Shown: positions 7,023 through 13,562 of the stretch, one piece after another
How the letters are laid out: each line of letters starts with the position of its first letter
Position numbering within the stretch: position 1 is the first letter of the stretch
Source: Bacteroidota bacterium
Lineage (GTDB): Bacteria; Bacteroidota; Ignavibacteria; SZUA-365; JAADGX01
Assembly (NCBI GenBank): GCA_024276335.1
Contig: JAJRXL010000229.1
Coordinates: forward strand, 1-13,673
DNA: 13,673 nucleotides
Direction of reading: 5' to 3'
Notes under the pieces: generated by a model
Seen by the model: the letters and a program-made list of their open reading frames with translations, nothing else
What the model was told of the DNA's origin: nothing
The model's database searches: none
Made by a program: the position numbers and the translations under genes

Positions 7023-7964
7023 TTAATCTTCGAAAGTCTGGAGGTAGTGCTCTGCGTCGATCGCCGCCATGCAGCCGGAGCCTGCAGCGGTTATCGCCTG
7101 GCGGTACTTGCTGTCCTGGACGTCGCCGCAGGCGAAGACGCCGTCCAAATTCGTCTCGGTGGATTTCGCCTTCGTGATGATGTATCCCTTTTCGTCCATT
7201 TCGATAACGCCCTTGAACAGGTCCGTATTCGGTTTATGACCGATCCCGATGAATAGGCCGTCCACCTTCATTTCCGATATTTCACCCGTCTTTGTATCCT
7301 TCAAGCGCAGGCCGGTGACTTTTTTCCTTCCGTTTTCTTCCGTGCCTAGCACCTCTTCCACTACGCTGTTCAACCGGAACTCGATCTTCGGATTACTCTT
7401 CGCCCGCCTTTGCATGATGTGGGAGGCACGGAGTTCATCCCGGTGGTGGATGATCGTGACTTTCGAAGCGAACTTGGTGAGAAATATCGCTTCTTCCATG
7501 GCGGTATCTCCTCCTCCCACGACGGCGACTTCGAGATCTTTGAAGAAGAAACCATCGCACGTCGCGCAGGCGGAAACGCCAAAGCCCATGTACTTCGCTT
7601 CACTTTCCAGCCCCAGCAGCCGGGCGGATGCGCCCGTCGCGATGATCACGACGTCACAGGTCCATTCCTTCTCCCCGACCCACAGGCGAAACGGTCGATC
7701 CCCGAAATCGATTTTATCCACGTACTCGAAAAGCGATTCCGCACCGAATCGTTGTGCCTGTTTGCGCATATCGTCCATGAGTTTCGGCCCCATGACCCCC
7801 TCGGGGAAGCCGGGGAAATTCTCCACTTCCGTGGTGATGGTCAACTGGCCGCCGGGCTGTTCGCCCTCGAAGACAAGCGGCTGCAAATCCGCGCGGGCGG
7901 CGTACAGGGCGGCGGTCAATCCCGCCGGCCCCGATCCGATGATAATGACTTTTCTGTGTTCCAT
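7023..7964 (-). CDS. trxB: Thioredoxin-disulfide reductase
   Basis: This low-molecular-weight thioredoxin reductase (313 residues) uses FAD and a reduced nicotinamide cofactor to reduce thioredoxin in the cytoplasm. It shows the FAD-binding GSGPAG (10-15), GGQL (38-41), ATGA (109-112), the redox-active CATC (C133, C136), the nicotinamide nucleotide motif GGGDTAMEEA (150-159), and a C-terminal FAD motif FACGD. The 2'-phosphate-binding motif is HHRDELR (173-179), where most NADPH-dependent members have HRRxxxR, so one of the usual arginines is His. The ATG lies 18 bases after the queG stop with only a weak GAGA site, and the stop is two bases before lutA. Its place in a lactate-oxidation operon is unusual. 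The assignment is secure. Confidence 0.96.
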   Translation of the reverse strand: MEHRKVIIIGSGPAGLTAALYAARADLQPLVFEGEQPGGQLTITTEVENFPGFPEGVMGPKLMDDMRKQAQRFGAESLFEYVDKIDFGDRPFRLWVGEKEWTCDVVIIATGASARLLGLESEAKYMGFGVSACATCDGFFFKDLEVAVVGGGDTAMEEAIFLTKFASKVTIIHHRDELRASHIMQRRAKSNPKIEFRLNSVVEEVLGTEENGRKKVTGLRLKDTKTGEISEMKVDGLFIGIGHKPNTDLFKGVIEMDEKGYIITKAKSTETNLDGVFACGDVQDSKYRQAITAAGSGCMAAIDAEHYLQTFED

Positions 7965-7982
7965 AGTCTCTTGTATTTTCGT

Positions 7983-8966
7983 TCAACAATTGTCGTTTTC
8001 GTAAGATGAACGTGACGCGAAAACGGTTCCGGCGTTGCGTCGAAATCCTTTGGGCCTGGCACGGCTGACCGGGCTTCCACGAAATTTCCGCCGGAAATCC
8101 TCGTCCGACATATTCATTGCTTCCCGGACGCTAAGTTGCAGTATTCCCGCTCGTGGCGCAAATCCGGGCACGGCGGTTTCCTTCGCGAAAGAATTCCACG
8201 GACATACATCCTGGCATATGTCGCACCCGAATATCCATTCTCCCAGTTTTTCTGCCACTTCGCCTGGGATCGTATCGCCGCGGTTCTCAATCGTCTGGTA
8301 CGAGATGCACAGGTTGGAATCCAGGACGTACGGCTCGACGATTGCCCCGGTTGGACAGGCGTCGATACAGGCGCGACACGTTCCACAATAATCGAGAACA
8401 GGATTGTCATGGAGAAACTCAACCGTGCTGATGATGACACCGAGGAATATCCAGGAGCCAGCGTCCCGCGTAATGATATTGGTATGCTTTCCCTGCCAGC
8501 CGATCCCGGACTTGGTCGCCCACGCTTTCTCCATGACCGGTCCCGTGTCCACGTATATCTTGCAGGATACGCCGGGGAACCGTTCTTTCAGCTCTGCCCG
8601 GAACCGCTCAAGCCCGGACAACATGATCTCGTGGTAATCGTCACCCCAGGCATACCTGGAGACGCGAACGGTATCATCGTTCTCCCGATGCTTCACGGGC
8701 GTGTAGTAATTCATCCCGACGCAAATCACGCTGCGGGCGTCCGGCAAAATTCGAGTTACATCGGATCGTTTTACAGGATCACGCGCCATCCAGTTCATTC
8801 CCGCGTGAAATCCCCGCTCCAGCCATTCCAGCAAGTGCGTTCGTTCCCTCGACAATGGCTCCGCGGGCGCTATGCCGACATGAGTGAAGCCGTATGTCTG
8901 CAGCCGGTTTTTCACCCAGCAGGTTCGGTCCTGTAGCTCCCGGAGTGTAGCAGGTGAATTCACCAT
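7983..8966 (-). CDS. queG: Epoxyqueuosine reductase QueG (short form)
   Basis: QueG is the cobalamin and Fe-S dependent enzyme that reduces epoxyqueuosine to queuosine in tRNA anticodons. The 327-residue protein has the conserved YVDTGPVMEKAWA with the presumed catalytic Asp (D140), and SGIGWQGKHTN (153-163). Its two cluster-binding regions are CGTCRACIDACP (C194, C197, C200, C204), then C220 and GCDICQDVCPWN (C248, C251, C255). It ends soon after the PKGFRRNAG stretch, so it lacks the HEAT-like C-terminal extension of longer QueG proteins. The ATG at 8966 overlaps the Rieske stop by seven bases (ATGGTGA). The same frame extends upstream inside the Rieske gene, but that part has no family similarity. 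No good Shine-Dalgarno site is seen, which suggests translational coupling. No other queuosine gene is in the window. Confidence 0.94.
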   Translation of the reverse strand: MVNSPATLRELQDRTCWVKNRLQTYGFTHVGIAPAEPLSRERTHLLEWLERGFHAGMNWMARDPVKRSDVTRILPDARSVICVGMNYYTPVKHRENDDTVRVSRYAWGDDYHEIMLSGLERFRAELKERFPGVSCKIYVDTGPVMEKAWATKSGIGWQGKHTNIITRDAGSWIFLGVIISTVEFLHDNPVLDYCGTCRACIDACPTGAIVEPYVLDSNLCISYQTIENRGDTIPGEVAEKLGEWIFGCDICQDVCPWNSFAKETAVPGFAPRAGILQLSVREAMNMSDEDFRRKFRGSPVSRARPKGFRRNAGTVFASRSSYENDNC

Positions 8967-9301
8967 TCGATAGAATCGTGTCGCTCCGGAACACGAACAT
9001 GGATTTTGTCGCCTATCACCCGGACCTCGAAGGTTCTCAGTCCCGGAAGGCCGTTGGGCATAGCGCCTGTTTCCAGATGGAACTGCCAGCCGTGCAACGG
9101 ACAGGCCACGTACATGTTCTCCACGCATCCCTCGGCAATGAGAGGCGAATGCTGGTGCGGGCAGATGTTGCTTACCGCGTAGTATTTGTCTTTGACACGG
9201 AAGATGGCGATTTCCTCATCGTTGATTGTCCTGACCGCCCCGCCGGCTTCCGTAATGTCCCGGATATGGGCTGCGCGAACAAACCCCTTGTCGTCACTCA
9301 C
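8960..9301 (-). CDS. Small soluble Rieske [2Fe-2S] ferredoxin (NirD-like)
   Basis: This single-domain protein of 113 residues has the two Rieske cluster motifs: CPH (C47, H49) and CPLHGW (C67, H70), separated by the usual 17 residues. No membrane segment or signal is present, so it should be a cytoplasmic electron carrier of the NirD/BphF type. The start is GTG, overlapping the end of the MBL gene by eight bases; its stop overlaps queG by seven. Being wedged between two enzymes suggests service to an operon partner as electron carrier, but which one cannot be read from the sequence. Nitrite reductase is not present, so a NirD name is not justified. Confidence 0.92.
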   Translation of the reverse strand: MSDDKGFVRAAHIRDITEAGGAVRTINDEEIAIFRVKDKYYAVSNICPHQHSPLIAEGCVENMYVACPLHGWQFHLETGAMPNGLPGLRTFEVRVIGDKIHVRVPERHDSIEW

Positions 9302-10166
9302 CCTGGTTCCCCGGGAGAAGATCGGACAGCGCTCCCATCCGGCCGGGGCGGAATCCTTTTTCAGTCCGCACCACCATGGCCGCTTCGTACACGGGATCGT
9401 GCTCGAAGAATATCACCCATCGTTCCTCCACGGCGCGGGACAACAGCTCGTTTTTCTCGCGTAGTGTAACCAATGGTTGCAGATCATACCCCATGATATA
9501 TGGTCCCGGAATATGGCTCACAATAGGAATAAGGTCCGCCGCGTAGAGGACTTTACCTTGGCCCGTTTCCACGAGAACCACCTGCTGGCCGAACGTATGG
9601 CCCTCGAGAGGAATCACCCGTATCCCGGGGAACAATTCGGTCTCACCATCGAGGAGAGTCAGGACGCCGTGTTCCCGCAAGGGGAGGAAGTTCTCCGGGA
9701 AATAACTGGCCCGGTCGCGTTCCGACGGGTTCAGCGCCCATTGCCACTGCTCGTTCTGGATATAGTACCGCGCGCGGGGGAACGTCGGGACGAACCGGTC
9801 ATGATCTTTCGAAACCGCACCCCCGACGTGGTCGAAATGCAGGTGCGTGACGATGACATCGGTGATGGTATCCACCGACTCTCCGACCTCGGCGAGACTC
9901 CGTTCCAGGGTGAACCGGGAAAAATCCAGTTTATATATACTCCGCATTTTCTCGCTCAGCTTGTAACCCAGGCCGGTGTCCACGAGGATAGTTTGTTCGT
10001 TTTGTTTGATCAAGAGCAATCGTGCCGCCATTTCAATCTGGTTCTGCTCGTCAGCGGGATTCGTCCGGTTCCAAAGATTCTTCGGTACCACGCCGAACAT
10101 CGCCCCGCCGTCGAGCCGAAAGCGGCACGTCTCGATCGGAAAGAGACGCGTTATATCAGTGCTCAT
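9294..10166 (-). CDS. MBL-fold metallohydrolase, YtnP/AHL-lactonase-like
   Basis: The 290-residue metallo-beta-lactamase-fold hydrolase has a full two-metal site: THLHFDH (H108, H110, D112, H113), H190 in LEGHT, D211 in AADL and H256 in FEHD. The N-terminal LDGGAMFGVVPKNLW resembles the YtnP and N-acyl-homoserine-lactonase-like branch as I remember it. Many members of that branch have untested substrates, so lactonase activity is a guess. No signal peptide is seen. The ATG has no Shine-Dalgarno site and lies only 27 bases from the hairpin that ends the ferredoxin transcript. It is the first gene of the seven-gene operon and overlaps the Rieske start by eight bases. Confidence 0.88.
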   Translation of the reverse strand: MSTDITRLFPIETCRFRLDGGAMFGVVPKNLWNRTNPADEQNQIEMAARLLLIKQNEQTILVDTGLGYKLSEKMRSIYKLDFSRFTLERSLAEVGESVDTITDVIVTHLHFDHVGGAVSKDHDRFVPTFPRARYYIQNEQWQWALNPSERDRASYFPENFLPLREHGVLTLLDGETELFPGIRVIPLEGHTFGQQVVLVETGQGKVLYAADLIPIVSHIPGPYIMGYDLQPLVTLREKNELLSRAVEERWVIFFEHDPVYEAAMVVRTEKGFRPGRMGALSDLLPGNQGE

Positions 10167-10193
10167 AATTCAGTAATCATTATTCATACAAAC

Positions 10194-10221
10194 AAAGGCC
10201 GGTTGCAAACAACCGACCTTT
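10194..10221 (-). terminator. Hairpin terminator after the ferredoxin gene
   Basis: The hairpin has arms AAAGG-C-CGGTTG (10194-10205) and CAACCG-A-CCTTT (10210-10221) around a CAAA loop: 11 base pairs with one C/A mismatch. On the minus strand it ends in a T-rich run (CCTTTGTTTGTAT), as expected for intrinsic termination of the ferredoxin transcript. On the plus strand it is followed by only TTTTATC, and no plus-strand gene ends here. It lies 42 bases after the ferredoxin stop and 27 bases before the next ATG. Confidence 0.8.
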
Positions 10222-10262
10222 TATCAACACCAAACACTGCGGACAAGTGCCGCGCGAACGAA

Positions 10263-10595
10263 TTACCGTCCCAACTCGTCCAGGTACTTGACTTTTTCCA
10301 GGAGTTGCTCTTTCGTTTCCCTGTGGTTCGGATCCGGGACGCAACAGTCAACGGGACAAACCGCCGCGCACTGAGGCTCGTCGTGAAACGTTTCGCACTC
10401 GGTGCACTTGTCGGGCACGATGTAGAAGAAGTCGGCGCTCCAGAAACCCGTGGCGCCGGAAGGAGCAGGGTCACCTTCTCCGTACGTCTTGCCGCCGAGT
10501 TCCCAATCCGCGCCGCCCTCGTAAATCGCGTTGTTCGGGCATTCCGGTTCGCATGCACCGCAGTTGATGCATTCATCAGTGATCATTAAAGCCAT
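10263..10595 (-). CDS. Dicluster [4Fe-4S] ferredoxin with inter-cluster insert
   Basis: The 110-residue electron carrier has two cluster motifs. The first is CINCGACEPECP (C9, C12, C15, C19). The second is CTECETFHDEPQCAAVCP (C64, C67, C76, C80), with the eight-residue C-to-C stretch typical of Allochromatium-type ferredoxins, followed by a CC pair (C84, C85). A segment of about 44 residues separates C19 from C64; it is rich in Gly, Trp and acidic residues and is far longer than in the classic small ferredoxin. I associate this type of insert with Bacteroidota and relatives. The ATG has a purine-rich GGAAGG (10605-10610) nine bases upstream. It is a single-gene unit: a terminator follows at 10194-10221. 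Confidence 0.94.
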   Translation of the reverse strand: MALMITDECINCGACEPECPNNAIYEGGADWELGGKTYGEGDPAPSGATGFWSADFFYIVPDKCTECETFHDEPQCAAVCPVDCCVPDPNHRETKEQLLEKVKYLDELGR

Positions 10596-10694
10596 GGTAA
10601 AATTCCTTCCAATGGTGGGTTCATGTGTTAGATTGGAATGAAGTCAGGGAAAAAAATCCTCGCTCTTTCAAAAGGCTTCCAGGTGTCTTTCTAT

Positions 10695-10721
10695 ACAGTG
10701 AATTCGCAGCCAGGACACTGT
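10695..10721. repeat. Operator-like inverted repeat in the divergent promoter region
   Basis: ACAGTG (10695-10700) and CACTGT (10716-10721) are exact inverted copies, 15 bases apart. The spacing puts the arm centres about two helical turns apart, as for a dimeric regulator. The right arm touches the TTGCAA of a possible plus-strand promoter. Arms of six bases can arise by chance. Confidence 0.35.
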
Positions 10722-10762
10722 TGCAACTTATGAAAGAACCGTGTATCAACCGCTTTCACCTG

Positions 10763-10792
10763 TTAAAAAGTTACTATGTTCATCGATATAAA
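10763..10792 (+). promoter_or_regulatory. Candidate promoter for DUF192 / O-methyltransferase
   Basis: TTAAAA (10763-10768) and TATAAA (10787-10792, five of six consensus bases) are 18 bases apart. Transcription would start near 10799, after the earliest in-frame ATG at 10776. This agrees with translation starting at 10872. It is a weak consensus match only. Confidence 0.3.
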
Positions 10793-10871
10793 CCAAACAG
10801 ACAACCCTGGGAAATCAAGGGAAAACACTATCTTGGTTATGAAACATGTTTCAAATGACAGGAAAAACGTG

Positions 10872-11441
10872 ATGACCAGAAAAGAGAAGCCCGCTTCCGA
10901 ACCCGAACAACCAATTGGAAAAAACAACAACCGTAAATACATTCTCATCGGCGCGGTTGCCGTGATCATCATCGCAATCGTGCTTATCATCACACGTTCT
11001 CCAGAACCCACCCGAATAGACACCGGCTCCGTCCCCCATCCCACGCCTTCGACATCATTCCGCAACGACGGGGTCCTGATCTTTTCCTCCGCCGACGGTC
11101 AACAGAAAGCGCGCATTACTATCGAGATCGCTAAAACCGAAGAACAACGAACACAGGGTATGATGGGCCGCACCGGATTCGACTTCACGAAAGGCATGCT
11201 TTTCATCTTCGATAACGAAGAGGAGCGCGCCTTCTGGATGGCCAATACACCGACATCACTCGATATTATCTTCATTAACCGGAAAAAGGAGATCGTCAAG
11301 ATCCATCCCCGGACCGAACCGTATTCAACCGATTCCTACCCTTCCGAGCGACCTGCAAAGTACGTTGTCGAGACCCTGGGGGGGTTCTGCGCGCGGTTCG
11401 GCATCGAGGAAGGCGATAGGATCTCCTGGCTGGCGGAATGA
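10872..11441 (+). CDS. Membrane-anchored DUF192 family protein
   Basis: With the start chosen here the protein has 189 residues. A short basic cytoplasmic tail is followed by one strongly hydrophobic segment (about 23-40), a Pro/Thr/Ser-rich linker, and a DUF192 domain over about the last 115 residues, including MMGRTGFDFTKGMLFIF and FWMANTPTSLDIIFI. Most of the protein is therefore predicted outside the cytoplasmic membrane. The biochemical role of DUF192 is not established. The frame is open from an ATG at 10776, and there is another ATG at 10839. The ATG at 10872 is preferred because AGG (10860-10862) lies nine bases upstream and the protein then begins right before the basic segment. The stop overlaps the next gene by four bases. 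Confidence 0.82.
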   Translation: MTRKEKPASEPEQPIGKNNNRKYILIGAVAVIIIAIVLIITRSPEPTRIDTGSVPHPTPSTSFRNDGVLIFSSADGQQKARITIEIAKTEEQRTQGMMGRTGFDFTKGMLFIFDNEEERAFWMANTPTSLDIIFINRKKEIVKIHPRTEPYSTDSYPSERPAKYVVETLGGFCARFGIEEGDRISWLAE

Positions 11442-12079
11442 CCATGTACCACGTTATCGATCCCGACACTGCCGAATACCTGTCTCGTTGGGTGCGCCAC
11501 CACGACCCGGTGCTCAGCGAAATGGAATCATACGCCGGGGCGAATGATTTCCCTATCATCGGCCCTTTGGCAGGGGCGTACCTATACCAGCTTGCCCGCA
11601 TGGTTAACGCGAAGAGGGTTTTCGAACTTGGATCGGGGTATGGGTATTCCGCGTATTACTTCTTGAAAGCCGTCGGGACAACCGGAATCGTCCATTGCAC
11701 GGAACTCGCGAAACAGAACATCGATCTCGCCCGGGAATTTCTCACCCGCGCGGACTTGTGGGATCGCGCAACGTTTCACCAGCAGGACGCCCTGTCGGCG
11801 TTAGAAAAGATCGGCGGCTCCTGGGACGTGATCTTCAGCGATATTCACAAGAAACAGTACCCAGAGACCATCGAACTTGCGTACCGTCATCTGCGTCCCG
11901 GCGGGTTGTTTATCAGCGACAACGTGCTCTGGTCCGGACGTATCTTGGACGGCAAGGACGACGGGACCCCGGACACGGCCGCTATCAAGGAATTCACGCG
12001 CCGGTTGTTCGCCCACGATGGATTCATAACAACCATTCTTCCCATTCGAGATGGCATCGCCGTCGCCATGCGGCAATGA
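11438..12079 (+). CDS. Class I SAM-dependent O-methyltransferase (catechol/caffeoyl-CoA OMT-like)
   Basis: The 213-residue protein has the length and motif order of the bacterial O-methyltransferase 3 family. The SAM-binding motif I is VFELGSGYGYS (61-71), with E89 ending the next strand. The metal-site region is FSDIHKKQYPE (D135, and D161-N162 in SDNVLW). In this family these Asp/Asn residues hold a divalent cation that orients the hydroxyl acceptor. The family often has DADK where this protein has SDIHK, so the metal-site lysine may be shifted. The substrate is unknown. The ATG at 11438 overlaps the DUF192 stop as ATGA; a second ATG two codons later is possible. About 110 bases separate it from trkA. 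Confidence 0.9.
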   Translation: MTMYHVIDPDTAEYLSRWVRHHDPVLSEMESYAGANDFPIIGPLAGAYLYQLARMVNAKRVFELGSGYGYSAYYFLKAVGTTGIVHCTELAKQNIDLAREFLTRADLWDRATFHQQDALSALEKIGGSWDVIFSDIHKKQYPETIELAYRHLRPGGLFISDNVLWSGRILDGKDDGTPDTAAIKEFTRRLFAHDGFITTILPIRDGIAVAMRQ

Positions 12080-12115
12080 GTAGTATTCGGCCGGGCGCCG
12101 AAGCGCCTCACGCCA

Positions 12116-12145
12116 TTCGCAGATAGCACGCGGGAATGATATATT
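12116..12145 (+). promoter_or_regulatory. Candidate promoter for trkA-trkH
   Basis: TTCGCA (12116-12121, four of six bases) and TATATT (12140-12145, five of six) are 18 bases apart. Transcription would start near 12152, giving a leader of about 40 bases before the trkA ATG. This is a consensus match only. Confidence 0.35.
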
Positions 12146-12191
12146 AGCAGCGTATGTGTGGTAACACGGCTCGGTACAACCCGGAAATTTC

Positions 12192-13544
12192 ATGAAGATA
12201 ATCATTACCGGCGCGGGATTGGTTGGAACAAGCCTGGCGGAACAACTGCTCTTGGAGAACCATGATGTCGCACTCGTGGAGCAGGATCCCCTCCGGGCGG
12301 AAAACGCCCGCGACAAGCTCGACGTCCTCATGATTACGGGTTCCGGCAGCAACCCGATAGACCTGGAGCGAGCCGGCATCACCGATGCCGACATGGTGAT
12401 CGCCGCGACCCCGGTGGATGAAGTAAATATCCTCGGTTGCATGATCGCCAGGCAGTACGGCGTCCCCCAGCGCATCGCCCGCATCCGCAAATGGAATTTC
12501 GAGGACCTCGATGCTCGCATCACGCCGGAAGGGCTTGGCATTACCCAGGTGATATATCCGGAAGAAAGCACGATCCAGGCGGTTCTCAATTACGTCGAAA
12601 CGCCGTTCGCCATCGATGCCCAGGATTTCCAGAAGCGGTCCATCCTCTTACGGAGCTACCTGGTTACTGAGAAAATGCCCATTGCCAACCGTTCGCTTAT
12701 CGAGCTTCGTGAATCGTTGGAAGCAAAGATCCTGGTCGTGGCCATTATTCGTGGTGACGACGTGTTCATCCCCAAGGGAGAGGACTGCGTCCTGCCGGGA
12801 GATAAGCCGCTGTTCATCTTTCCCCGCGAGGCCCTCCCCGTTTTCCTCGAGCTGGTCGATGCGGCGCACATTCCGAAAAACAAAGCCGTTGTCTTCGGCG
12901 ACACTCTGACGGCCCTCAATATTGCAAAGGCGCTGCAAAACGAAGTGGACACGGTGGTATTCATCGACCCCGACCTCGAGCACGGAAAAATCGTGGCGGA
13001 GCAGCTCCACGACGTGGACGTCCTGCTCGGTCACGGGGCAGACGTGGACGTCCTCCGGGAAGCCAACATCCGTTTCGCGGATTATTTCGTGGCCGCCGCC
13101 ACCGCGACACACGAGAACGTCTTGTCCTGCCTCCTGGCAAAATCGGAAGGCGCGAAGGACGTTATTTCCATCGTCAACGAGGACCAGTACGTGGGATTGA
13201 TTCTCTCCATCGGGATCAACAACGTCATCAACCCGCGGCAACTTACCGCCGCCAGCATTCTCAGCACGATCAACCCGGCGTACGTCGGCCCTTCCCTGCA
13301 TATCCAGAAGACCGACATCGACGTCATCCGGTTCAAGGTTCGCGAGGGCGCTCCCGTTACGGGAAAATCCCTGATGGAAGGCTGGAAAAAAGCGCGCGGG
13401 ATCGCGATCGTGGGAGCGGTTTTCCGTCACGATGAAATGATCATTCCCACAGGAACAACCGTTCTTCAGCCGGACGACCTTGTTATCGTTTTCACCCGGT
13501 CAGCCGGGATACCCAAACTTCGGAAACTCTTTGGAACCGACTGA
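12192..13544 (+). CDS. trkA: Trk potassium uptake system peripheral protein TrkA
   Basis: TrkA is the cytoplasmic nucleotide-binding subunit that gates the TrkH potassium channel. The 450-residue protein is the full-length double form: RCK-N (about 1-130), RCK-C (about 143-225), RCK-N (about 231-360) and RCK-C (about 373-450). The first Rossmann fold has the canonical GAGLVG (7-12) and E30 at the end of the second strand, fitting NAD(H) binding. The second has FGDTLTALNIAKAL (235-248) and lacks the GxGxxG motif, so it may not bind nucleotide in the same way. The ribosome binding site is weak. The stop is followed after 18 bases by trkH, which confirms the assignment. Confidence 0.95.
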   Translation: MKIIITGAGLVGTSLAEQLLLENHDVALVEQDPLRAENARDKLDVLMITGSGSNPIDLERAGITDADMVIAATPVDEVNILGCMIARQYGVPQRIARIRKWNFEDLDARITPEGLGITQVIYPEESTIQAVLNYVETPFAIDAQDFQKRSILLRSYLVTEKMPIANRSLIELRESLEAKILVVAIIRGDDVFIPKGEDCVLPGDKPLFIFPREALPVFLELVDAAHIPKNKAVVFGDTLTALNIAKALQNEVDTVVFIDPDLEHGKIVAEQLHDVDVLLGHGADVDVLREANIRFADYFVAAATATHENVLSCLLAKSEGAKDVISIVNEDQYVGLILSIGINNVINPRQLTAASILSTINPAYVGPSLHIQKTDIDVIRFKVREGAPVTGKSLMEGWKKARGIAIVGAVFRHDEMIIPTGTTVLQPDDLVIVFTRSAGIPKLRKLFGTD

Positions 13545-13562
13545 GGCCCGAACCCACAACAC

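Larger units (their letters stand above)
10596..10871. other. Divergent intergenic region between ferredoxin and DUF192 genes
   Basis: This AT-richer stretch must hold the promoters of two divergent units. Visible are the perfect inverted repeat ACAGTG-N15-CACTGT (10695-10721) and two weak plus-strand promoter-like sites. One is TTGCAA (10721-10726) with TATCAA (10744-10749), 17 bases apart, overlapping the inverted repeat. The other is TTAAAA (10763-10768) with TATAAA (10787-10792), 18 bases apart. No clear minus-strand promoter for the ferredoxin was found. A 77-codon plus-strand frame (10625-10858) has no ribosome binding site or recognisable product. Confidence 0.6.

Noticed and set aside
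8967..9128. Upstream extension of queG inside the Rieske gene
   Set aside because: The extra 54 residues show no QueG similarity and cover the Rieske cluster-binding region in another frame.
10625..10858. A 77-codon plus-strand frame in the divergent intergenic region
   Set aside because: No ribosome binding site, no recognisable domain, and it lies where the promoters of two units are expected.
10776..10871. Earlier start of the DUF192 gene at 10776 or 10839
   Set aside because: No ribosome binding site at a proper distance, and a TATAAA element overlaps the first codons of the longest version. Not fully excluded.
12094..12107. GGCGC-CGAA-GCGCC hairpin after the O-methyltransferase gene, considered as a terminator
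   Set aside because: Only five base pairs and no T-run follows, so intrinsic termination is not supported.
11801..12589. A 262-codon minus-strand frame across the O-methyltransferase end and trkA start
   Set aside because: Antisense to two clear genes and spans their promoter region; composition and lack of motifs point to a shadow.
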